Assembly (NCBI RefSeq): GCF_048771995.1
Contig: NC_133032.1
Span: 27,243,501-27,307,500 of the forward strand
Reading direction: 5' to 3'
DNA from: Taeniopygia guttata
Taxonomy: Eukaryota > Chordata > Aves > Passeriformes > Estrildidae
Length of the DNA stretch: 64,000 bases
In this document: positions 26,598 through 38,500 of the stretch, piece after piece
Layout of the letters: every line of letters starts with the position of its first letter
Position numbering within the stretch: position 1 is the stretch's first letter
The notes under the pieces: generated by a model
The model's input: only the letters and a program-made list of their open reading frames with translations
Told to the model about the DNA's origin: nothing
Databases searched by the model: none
Translations under genes and position numbers: made by a program

Positions 26598-29500
26598 TTT
26601 AAATTATTTTGTGCATGCATGAAGGAAGTAAAAATTATTTAGTATATAATAAAGAATATTCAGGCAGTATATTTCCAAAAAAAAGGGCTGTTTTACAAGG
26701 ACAGTAGTGAAATCCTAGAACTGAGTGCTTCAGATTGCTTGGAATTTTACTTCACTTGGATGAGAAACTCCATTAGCATTCATTCAAGTGTTATCTTCCT
26801 CTGTTTTTGCTGAGGAATTTTCACTGACTTTCCTGACAGACATCTTCACTAAATGTCATATCCTGTGCTTTTCACACCTAAAATGTAATAACACTTTGAC
26901 CCAGTGATCAAGAGCAGAGGATGAATTCTTACACTAAGAATTAATTTTGTCAAGATATATTCCACAAATGAAACTAGTACAGGCAGATGTGTGTCTGTGC
27001 AGATTACTCCTGCTTGTCCTCTCATCTGCTGCTCTAATCTGAGAAGGAAAGCTAATTTTATATCATCTGCATGAGTTAACTGTTCCCAGGTGTAAAATAA
27101 TGGTGAAGAATTCTTTCACTGTTTCCAGACAGAAGAATGATTCAGTTCCGAGGAATCCCTCGGAGACCTCTTCCTTCAGAGTCGCTTGGTTACTGTTTGA
27201 AGTTGGAGGGTTTGGCCCCTGGGGGTTTGACAGGGTACAGATTTTACTCAAACTGTGGCAGCTTTCTAGCATTCCTAGGGAGCTGAGAGATTGCCAAGTG
27301 TGACACAGTTAGTCATTGTGTTCTCAGCAGATGTCAGGACATCTGACAGTGGTTAGCAGCATCCCTGAGACTGCAGGGGGAAGGCCTTAGGAGGTAACCA
27401 AAACAAAGATTTTGTTCCCTGGGTCTGATGGGAAGTGGGCTAGGAGTGGAGACCAGAAAGTTCCCAGGATGAACTCTGCTTAAGCCATTTGTTCCTCCTC
27501 ATGGTCAAGTTTTGCAACAATGCTTGCATACTGGTTTTGCTTGGATAGCCCACCACACTGGGGTGGTGCAATGCAGCAAGAAAATGAGCTGACATAACTG
27601 TGTGTCTGAGATTTCAGTGGTTAAGAAACCTGGTAAGTTTTCACAACCTCTTGTAGACTGAGCTGGGTCACTGGCAGAGGTCACGGAGGGGTCTCATTTC
27701 TCAGGTGCCAAGAAAATGAGGTGTTCAGAAACCAGCTGCCAGCCCTCACCCCAGCACATCTGAGTTGGATTGGTTTCTGTGGAGCTCTGAGTGTTTGATT
27801 TTAGCATTTCAGGAGTGACTCGATAACTTACTGAAAACATTCGTGTTTTGAAGGCATTTTTTTCCTGGTACTGAGCAGGGGAAATCCAAAATTTCATTTT
27901 GCAACACAGTATCCTCTCAACTTTTTAAATTGAACCTTTTAAAGTCCCTTCCAAAGGATTCTAAAGCCTTTTGGTGAATTTTAGAACCTTTGAAGTCCAA
28001 CTTGGCATTTATTGTGACTTCTAAATACTAAATCTTCGTGGACTCAGGAAGACCCAGCTAATAAAACTGGAAAGAAAAAATGTTCTGAAATCTTGTTTGG
28101 CAAGCTGAGCTTCACAGCAATTTTACCCAATCTAACACCTCTTATAATTAATAATTTTATTTAATCAATATTTCCTATTGTACAGTCTTCAATAATATTT
28201 TCAAATCTATTATACCCAGCTTCAAAATCTGAAAATGCATTTTCACCAATATTGCATCAGTCACAAACTATTTTGGGGACTGAATATTTAAATAGAATTT
28301 AAATTCTATTGAGTCCTTTTTATATGTATTTCAACACCAAATGGTCCACTTTTGGAGGATCTGATTGTGTGCTACGATTGTTCTGTTGGTAGTAATCTCG
28401 TAATAGAGGTTGTTAGTATTTCAAGGACTTAAATGCTATTCCTGCAAAAGAAATGCTATTTTTTTTCTGTAAGTTTGATAGCTATAATCAAATGGAATAA
28501 AACCTGTAAACTTCCAGGGGCCTCAGTTCTTCTGAGGCTTTCTCAGCTCTTAGAACTTCATTCAAAGAGTGTATAATAAGGTAAATTTTAGATGCTAAAA
28601 TTAGATAGCCTCAGAACAGGTGAGTAGTAAGTACACAAGTTCCCTTTTCACCATATCATAAGCCTTCTTTTAATTAATACTGGAAACGTAAACTGGTAAT
28701 AGTAGGAATCTGTAATGATTATATGATCATGTAAACTCCTTTTTTTTTTTTGTCTCCTTCCTGGGCCACTGCAAAGAGCACAGGTAGATATGTTTGCATA
28801 TGCATTCTGAGACATCAGTGTTCTAATTAGCTGTAGGAGAATGAAAAACTTTAGGTCTGTTCTTCTGGCTCCTATGGCAAGCACACAAGCTCTTTAGAGC
28901 TTTCAGAACCCTCTAGGGTAAAATACTGCCTTGGAAAAGCAAAACAGAAAAATATAGAAAACCATATATTTATAAGGGAACAGTATCAGGAACTGGACTG
29001 CTAGTCAGAATTTCCTAATTGACAGGGTGAATCTTTGGTAGTGTTCTTCACAATGCCTATGAAAACTTATATAGAACATTGCCTGACCTAATATATATTG
29101 AAAGACAGGAAGGACACAATTTGAAAACATTCAGTTTTGTTTTGCCTTGACTTTAGTTGTTTGCTGTTGACAGCTGTAATGCAAGGAACGGTGCCATGCA
29201 AGGAAAAGGAGCCTGGTGCCTGTCAGTGGTGCCAGCAGGGTTTGTGTCCCAGTGAAGTGCCATCTGACAGGAGAGGGATGCCCTCTGCAGGGCTTTGGCC
29301 ATCCCACACTGTTTTTCTGGCAGATCCTTTACGAGCCGAGTTCCCTGGGAGCAGGGAATGGAAGAGAGCCCAAGGAAACCTTGCTGCCCTGGTGGTCTTC
29401 ATGTCTTTGTGTGTTTTTGTTATTCAGCATCGCACCCCTGCTCGTGTGACTAAGCCACGCTCCATAACTGTTTAGAGGTTTGTGATGAGGAGCTGAAGTT

Positions 29501-32500
29501 TATCTTGTGAGATGTTTTGGTAGAAAATTGAAGCCACACATCTGAACTGATCGAATGGAATTTGTGTTCCGACGCAGATGATGTTTTTCCTTTCACATCT
29601 GTTCAGTGTGCTTGGAGCTTTGCACACAGATGTTGTGTGGTGCCTCTCTAGCAGAACACACAAGCAGTCTCATTTGGGAGTTACACTATGCAGCAAACTA
29701 ACTCAGCTATTCTGCTTCTCTGTGTTGCAGGTGCTGGTTTGCCACCACTGAAGCTCGTGCACTCGTTCTGTGCCATGAAAGCAGATGATGGCCCATGCAA
29801 AGCCATCCACATCCGCTATTTCTTCAACATCAAAAGCCGCAAGTGTGAAGTATTTGAATATGGTGGATGCCACGGCAATGAGAACAATTTCCTAACGCTG
29901 GAGGAATGCCAGGAGAAGTGTGTGGCAAAAGGCCAGTACCCATCCTCTCACCTTCCTACCTATTCTTCAGTTGCCTCTGTTATTTCTCATTCACAAACCA
30001 CTTAGAAGCCCTCTTCAGTTCCTACTATAATAGAAACAGGGTTCTTCTAATTATGTTCCCCAGTTGGTTTTAGTCATATGAATTATTTTACGTGGTGCAA
30101 GCAGACATTCAGGATTTGGAAAGACAGGTGTAGGGTTTTGTAGTGTACCACTAATGCAAGGAATCTTATTTTCTAGCTAGAGCCCTGTTTTGGATGAGCT
30201 CCTAAGTGAAATTGATTTTGAGGCTGGTGGGTAGCAAAGATGCTCTTTATTACTTTCAGGATGTCGAACCCAAGTTTCAATCCCAGGTTTATCCTTTACT
30301 TGATAAGCTGATCTTCTATCAGACTTCTTTGTCCAAACATTTGGCAATCTTCTTTGTTTCAGCATAATTACTACTACAGTAGTAGATAATTCTCATTTAA
30401 AATGTCAGTTATGGCCATTTTTTAACTTTGTTTTATTGAAACCTCCTCAGTTAATCATTGGAAAGAGGAAAACGAGATTTAACATAGAATACACAACACA
30501 ATGTGCACCAAGGGCCTTGTGAATGCTGGTTTTGCTATTAAAATTCAAGTTTTAATTAAGGTTTTTAACATTGTACAAATTCCTCATACAACTGGATGAA
30601 ATTTAGAAGACTTGTATCTTCTAGGATTAGCATAGGCTGCTTGTAAGCACAGCAAGGTCTTATAGGTTACAAAAAATACTTCCAAGAAATTTCAGAATAG
30701 AAAGTTGACTTCAGAAGCTCCTGTTTTGGGTTTTCTGGCCGAAGCTGACTGCACATGTGACAAGGTAATTTATAGCATCAGTTTTGTCTGGTAACAAATG
30801 TAAATGTCTCTTACCTATTTTTTCCATCCCTTCCAGAATTCATGTCTACATAGTGTTTAGATCAGGCTTTAAATCTGTTACATTGTCTGTTTCTCAACAC
30901 ATCTGTATTTCCTAATCAAAATTATCAAAACTGCATAGTGCTGCTAAATTTATTTAGCAATCAAAGTAAGTGCCTGTTTCCCACCCCAGTGTTACAACAA
31001 TGGCTGGAGCTGGTTACACATTACCCAAAGTAGCACTTCAAGAGTTTGTTCGTTTTAATGCCTCGAATCTTAACAATCTGCAAGTGTTAATAAGCCATTT
31101 TCATGTTCCTTTAAAGCATACCTAGTTTCAATGCCTTTGGTCTTTCCAAAGAGGAGGCTGCATGCATTTTATTTACTCACCATTTGTCAACTCCAGATAT
31201 TATTTACTTTTCAGATCTACTTTTCTGATTTGCTGGTGCCACCATAATTTGTGTTCAGTTAGGTTTTGCTTTTAAACAACTGCATGCTTATAAAGCTATC
31301 TCTATCAGGATAGAAAAACAACCACTACAAAGTTTGACTAAGAACTTGTCATCCACTTAAAAAATGGAGTAATATATTTGACTTTGACAATTTTCCAGTG
31401 CATTTTACTCTAAGAATTAATTTGAACCTTACCTTTTGATGGTTACTGGACAGATCTGCTAATAAGCCTCAGAGGTGCTCCAGGGAAGAAGTGGCAAGTA
31501 TCAGTCACAGCCTTGCTCTGTTTTCAGGTGCAATACATGGTGGTAATGATATTAAAATAATATTAATTATTAAAATGGCATCCCATCAAGAAAGAGGGAT
31601 GTGGAAATCATGTTTCTTTAAATACTAAATAAGAATCTAGCATTTCAAGTTAAAAAAGAAAAAGGGATGACACGAAGAAAAACATTTTTACCTATATGCA
31701 AGAGCACACAAAGCTCAGGAGCCTCTGTTCTACTTGGATCTGAAACAGATCTTAGGCAAACTCTTCCTGAAGTGGCTGTAAAGGGGAAGAACATTTGTAC
31801 TCATGGATTTCTTTTTATGTTGAACTTGGATACTTCCAGGAGTGCAGATTACTATTTTGGTGCTCATTTACCTGTATTTGGTATTTTAGCAATTGGTAAG
31901 GATGAAAGCTGTTTACAAGACTGTTTCTCCTCCAAACTATACTATTTGTGCCTTTGAGTCATCATACCCGAGTGTAAAAAAAAATACCAAAGTAAGATAG
32001 GATTCAAGTCATAGGTTTTAAAATCTTCTGTACAGACTACTGTATGGGAGCAGGTCTCATTTCTGGGCAGAAAATCAAACAGTGAAGGAATTCATTACAG
32101 ATGAATAATCTGTTTCTAGTTGTGACTCCACCAAGTTTAAAGAGTAAAGTCTTTCAAGATAAAAAATTGGAAATTATTGTTTCCTTGAATAGCGTTCAGT
32201 TTCAGACAGACCTGGAGTCTAGGATGTGAATTAGCCCTTCTTTGTCTGACACCAGGCTGGCTCTTGGTGGTTTCCAGCTACTATTTGGTTTGGGGTCTCA
32301 GCAGGACCCTCAGCATCTTTACCATGCTTGGAGTGGGGTTATTTGCACCTGCCAGTGTCTCATCCAGAACTTGACACTTCCTGTCACAGGAAATGTGGAG
32401 TGTTTGTCCTCAATTTCAATTTAAAGGCTAAGACAGAGGAGTAAAAGGGAAAAGGCTGGGATGATAGATGCAGAATTTGGAATTAAGCGTCCAAAAGTCA

Positions 32501-35500
32501 TAGCAGGTGTCATGAGTGACAATTTATCACATTATTTCTTCCATCTGATGTTGCTGTTTTCACAGAATAAGCTGAGTTGGAAGGGACCCAGCATTACTTT
32601 GATTCTGACACATATGTTGGATCTGAAACAGATCTTCTAGACCAAATCCTGTACTGGCATATATTTGGCATAACTCTGTAGTATAAAACTGAAAGTTATT
32701 TAAAATGAGAACTGTCTTTGTGTCTACATCTTGATATTCAGCCCGTAAACACTTTTCTGTGTATGAATAACAGTGATCCAAGACTCTCCAAGGGCTAGAT
32801 CTGCTTGGAGGATGAGGAGAAAACAAGAATCATAATTTCTGTATTCTCTGAATGAATAGCAACAGATAAAATGATTTGGTGTTATGTACAGTGTGCTGCA
32901 GACTACCAGGCATAAGCAAAGTAAATCCTTTTGCAAATTAATCCCTTTTGCTAACATAATACAGAAAAATCCTGCATAATTATGTGAATTTTTGTTAAGT
33001 CTAACTTGATCTGTACAGTCTTGTAGCATGTAGTTGTATCCATCTTACTTACATTTCCAGTATTTATTACTGTAGGAGATCACTATTTAGGGACTCTAGA
33101 AATGAGTCTGAAGAGAGGGTATGAGTGACACAAAAGTGCTTAGAAATAAAGAAAAATCTCAACTACTAAATTATCACTTTGTAGAGTGTGAAGACCAGTA
33201 TTGATGAATATAACCTCAACGGCAGCTATCTAATGTAAGCAAAAATTCAGAAGAAATAATGTGATTGGTCAAAGTTTTTGATTTTCAGTATTCAGCACAA
33301 ATACCAGAATAAATGAGACAGCATGAGTGAATTACCAGATCAGGATAACTTGTTAACTCTTGGAATCAATAAGCCACCAGACAGAACTGACTGATAACCA
33401 GTACAACAGAGTTCAGAGAGTCCAGCTGCAGGCTGGCTCCCCGAGACAAGATGGTTACTTCTGAATGAAGCTTCCTAGAAATCAGCTGTAATTTTTGTTT
33501 CTTGTGCCCAATACTCACAACTTCAGGGAATGAAAAAGTACTTTTTAAGAGGAATTTGCCTATAAGCTCCATTGTTTACTGGATATGAGTATAGTCACAA
33601 ATGTGTCACTCGCACAAAGGCCTTCATTTTCAAGGCTGTGAAATACATGATAGTGAATATAAATTTTAGGCTAGCTGAGCTTGCTACTAAGGGAAAATAC
33701 CTGGTCATGATGGCAATTCTAATGTCTGTTATTTAGAGTGGATCTACTAAGAAATACACTTTGTTTGCAGAATAAGAAAACAACTCAGATGTGGATTCGG
33801 ATTTTTGACTGAAACCAGAAGCAAAAACATTGGTGACATGGTAGTAAGATTAAAATATTCTAGGCCTGTATAAACTCACAACAAAATTTTCCTTTTCTCT
33901 GCCAGAAGAGTATAGATCACATGCCAAAATATGATTGATGATTTTGCCCTGAAGGGGACAGCTGAGTGAGATTAGTGAAAACAGCCTGATGTGCGTGTCC
34001 ATGTTTAGGTCATGGGTTTAAATGCTGAGGGCCAAGCCTCCTACTAATAGGGAAAACTGGAAATCTGTTCAAAGAAATGCTACATCACTCTGAAGTGTGT
34101 GCCATGTCTTTAGTATTTTTAAAGGGTAACAGCTGCATTGTTCCAGAGGTGGAAGGAAAAATGTTTTATGACAGAATTTCTACCTAATAGATCTGCTTTG
34201 AAAATACAACATCAGCAGGTTTCCAGAGAAAACTAGAGTAGAATTATGATACAAAGGGGCAGTAAAGTACAAAACAAGAATTATGAAGCTATGCAAATAA
34301 GGTGACTAGGGCAGAGTCCAGAAGCTGCTGGCCACTTTCTCTCAGCTGTCAAAATATTGTCCACCTTTCACAGACATTGGATGATCTCCTCTGCCCTTGG
34401 ACTCCTTTGCAGTTTTATGCTTAGACGGTCTTCTACAAGGAGGAGAGGTTCGTTTTCAATCTCCAAAAAGGAGTTTGGGGTTGAATTAAGATACCCAGTT
34501 TCTTGGGCTGATACAATAAAACTCAGACTCCTGCATTAAAAATGATGATAACAACTTTGCTGCAGATCATGCACAGAGAGAAACATGCAGACAAAGTTTT
34601 CATCTACAGCCTCCTGGGATACCTGGAGATATTTGGCCGAAGGGGCCTTAATATCATTAACTGCATGAGGAAAGCTTCACTCAGGCCCTGGATGGCAGAG
34701 CAAAGGGAATTTTATAGGATGAGGGAAGTCCTACTGTCTCCCTCAGCCAGCTCCAAAGCTATGAGCAGCATTAGTTGGGTTCTTAGTCTGTTAACTACTC
34801 CTCTTTTGAGGAGTGACATTGCATGATACAGGATCCTGGATGCAGTAGCAAGAGGGGTAATTTCCCTGTTCAGTTCTAAATTGACATAATTTGATTTCAG
34901 TACTTGCTATATTGTCATGTTTCCAGTACAGCAGGACTTCCTATACAAAGGAAATGATACTTCAGTTCTACACAATGAGCTTTTTTGCTATTTCTCAAAT
35001 AAAGAGAAAAAGGAAAGGAAGAGATGATGTTTTCTTGCTTCTCAGTGCTCACTGTCACTGCTAAACACATTGGTGTCACAGGCCAGACTTAACATATGTG
35101 CTTTTGCTAACTACTTTTATTTTTATTTATCTTGCAGAATTTCCTCAGAAGATGGCGTTAACAAAAATTAAGAAAGGTAATTATATTTACATCATAATCT
35201 AAGATCCTTCTATCACAATAAGGGATTTATTTTCTTTTATTAGCTTGGAACAATACGTAATTGATCTTCTAACAAAAGCAGCAATGTCAGATTAAAGCGA
35301 GTTCTTAGTCCAAATCTGTCTTCATCAAAAGATTTGAGAATAGTTGTGGTCACTGAAGATGCTAGCTGCAACCTCTTCTGCACAAAATAAATATGTAATG
35401 ATTCTGTTCTCTTTCTTCAGTAAAAAGAGGGACTCAGCAGAGGTTCAAGCATGGTATAATTAGCCACGACGGGGAGCTCTTACAGTGTATTTTGAGAACA

Positions 35501-38500
35501 AGCTAAATGCTTTGCACTAATGCCTTTTTACTTTTAGAAAAGTAGGAAAAAAACTGCTCTGAAACAGAACTCTTTAAGCATTGTCTGTGGAGGAGCTACC
35601 AGAGATTAGGGTACAAGCCCTAATTGCAAATCAAACAAGGGAGCAAGCTGCCCATTCCTGAAGGGACAGACTTTAAACAGAACTTTAAATTCCTGATACC
35701 CCAGACTTCCAAAATAGCCAGTGCTGAAGTATCGGGACTCCCTTACTTGGAACACTGTTGGTCTGTTGAGAAAACTGATGTTTGTAACAAGGATATTTCA
35801 CTTTAACACTCAGAGCAGAGCTTGTGAAGACTTACTCTACCCTTCCCCTTTGCGCATTGGAGCCTCACCTGGATGGGGCCCGCCGTGGGCAGCCAGAGCT
35901 CTACAAACACAGACTTGAGTACACTTTTTCACAAGTCAGCTCCTCTTTTTCTGCTTATTCTCCTTCATTTCTCCTTCCACTTGAGACTTCCTGAATGGGT
36001 GTGCATTTAGCAACTTGCAGAAATGCAAACATTTGCACATACATTTTGAAATAGACTATAATCAAATCACCCATCTTTACAGAATGGTATTTGGAATATT
36101 TTCATATGAGATGAGGGGCTTCTTTTCCTGTTTTCTACTGCCATTTCTATTCTTAATGCATTAAAAAAATTGTGATTATATGTGGAAGCCTTCTAAGGTT
36201 GATTTTCCACACACACTGTGGACCTTGGCACTACTTCCTTTAAGGGCTGACCCTAATTCCCTGCTTTTAATGACAAACCAGAACACATCCTGTAAAATTC
36301 AGCCCATGGCTGTCATCAGCCCTGTTGCATGTGCACTGTTGTTTCCACTAATGCAGTCTTGAATATTGAGTCCTTGGAGAAAGATGTGGCATTTAGAAGT
36401 ATAGTACTGGTTTGTATGGTTAGGATTATATTGCCTTCATGAGCTCTCTCTTCAAAAGTGGCTATAAAAGTTAGCTGTGAACTCAGCTAATTTGGGCTTA
36501 ATTTCATTTGCAAGAACCATTTTAATATAAGAATATTCTAAATTAAAGACATCTGTTTTTAAGAATCAGTCACAGTCCTGTAGCCTACTTTGCATACCCT
36601 CATTTTTATCTTCCTTCCTTTTTCAGTTAATGTCTATCTAATAACCCCTTTGTGTTATTTCGTGCTCTTGTGCAGTGTTTGATGAGAGAATTTTTTTCTG
36701 TAGCTCTGGTTGTCTGTGAGCTCCTAGCTGATGGAACAGTTCCTGGTGGAGCCTTGCTGCTCCCTGTCTAGGCACCTTCTCGCCTCTGCTTTCAGCTGAA
36801 AGCACAGCACATGCCTTGCACATCTTTTTTATATTTACTGCTCTGTGTGGGCTTTGCTTTCTGAATCTGTGCACATCAACAGGGGCTGCCTTTGCGTAAT
36901 GAGAGAGGTGAAGCACCTGAACTGTGGATTACACTTACTGGCAGAGAATGAAATTTGTAATGAAGAATCAAACTTTAGCCATTCAGGAACGCTGAAAACA
37001 GTTGATTTTTGTTGCTTTATTCAATAATATTTTAGTGATTTAGTTTTGCATGTGAGCTCTGAAAATTATTTTTTGCTGTTCATGAAGTATTATAAAAATT
37101 GAAATGCAATGGTATTGCCAATTTTTTTCTTAGAAAAACATTTGTTATGAGATATTATAATATTTTGTAGAAATTCAACATGTGCATCAATAGCCTTTAA
37201 TAATCATCTTTTTCTAGCAATGAATTTGAATATATACCTACCTAAAACAGGTGTTACAGGATTAATTTCTTTTCAAGTTGATAACCTACTTCAAAAATGT
37301 TAGGCATTTCAAAGTAATTGTTCTATATCCGTTTTTTAAATGACAGCTGGCTGCACAGCATTTTAGTCTCAATATTTTGTGAATTGTCACAGCTAAACAA
37401 GGCCTTTATATGTTACACCTCATAGGGTTTTCTTATATGATGGTTAAGTAGACTTTTCTCAGCAAGTCAGCTCAGACAAGAATCATGTTACAAAATATCT
37501 ATTAGCAAGAATCCGAGAATTCCTCCACATATATTTCATTGTCACCATGAGTTTAAGCATACTATTTTAAGAAAAAACTGAATATGGTGAGGAGTTGACT
37601 TTTGGTGATTGTCATATGACTGTGTTTTTCTTCCCTGCCAAAGGATATAATATCATGCTGTGATACTCAGTCAAATTATGCAATATTCATTTGTTAGCTT
37701 TTCCTTGGTTGATGTTGTAGTTACTGATTGCAAACTCAGAACTGGGACTGAAATATTGTAGAATAGCTGCTCTGTCTCCCTGTTTCGAGTATTCTTTTAC
37801 AAGGATAAACTGCCCTATACAAACTGCACTGCTGGATTTTTTTTTTTTTCTGTTCTATTTTAAAACTCCTTCCTTTTCTATTTGAGCATTGCTTTGTGCT
37901 AACATTGAGTGAAACATAAATAACAAGGATGTGTACTTAAGTGCAAGTGATCCAGCTGCGGTGCAGGTCTTCTTTTAAATCAGAATAAAAACTAATTTTC
38001 AACTTAGAACGTCAATGTTTTGGAATTTAAAGGACTCATTAGTTGATATTTTTCAAGATGTAGTTTAGTGGCTACTTGAACAGAGCAATAAATATCCCTA
38101 TAATGTTCCAGTGTAAATATAAATCATTAAATATAGAAAAAATAAATTAAATAATTACTATAATTTAATAATATATTATAATGAGATATATTTCATAATT
38201 ATAATTATATTTAATAATTATAATATTGTGTTTAATATTTTATTAATATAATTATTGAAGTGAATATTATTCTAATTTAATATAGCACAAAAAAGCACAA
38301 AAATGCTGTAGTTATTTTTTAGCTGGCTTTTAGCCCAAAGTCAGAAGTTTATTTTGCAAACTTCCTCCAGCTCTGTTGTTGTTTTGGGATGCATTTTAGT
38401 TTTTTTCTTCACCCACCCTGTTCCTCATTTAACATTGTTTCTAGGACAGCCTGATTTCTGCTTCCATGCCCAAGAGCCGGGGGTCTGCCGCGGGTATTTT

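Larger units (their letters stand above)
22409..29730 (+). other. TFPI: TFPI intron between signal-peptide exon and Kunitz 1 exon
   Basis: A 7.3-kb intron from GTAAGA to TGTTGCAG. It contains one CR1 remnant, an AT microsatellite and a perfect 20-bp palindrome (listed separately). Several short open frames occur, including 29137-29475 close to the Kunitz 1 exon, but none has recognisable protein similarity. Confidence 0.85.

Noticed and set aside
34796..34814. Hairpin ACTCCTC-TTTT-GAGGAGT in an intron
   Set aside because: Only a 7-bp stem with no run or gene context suggesting a function.
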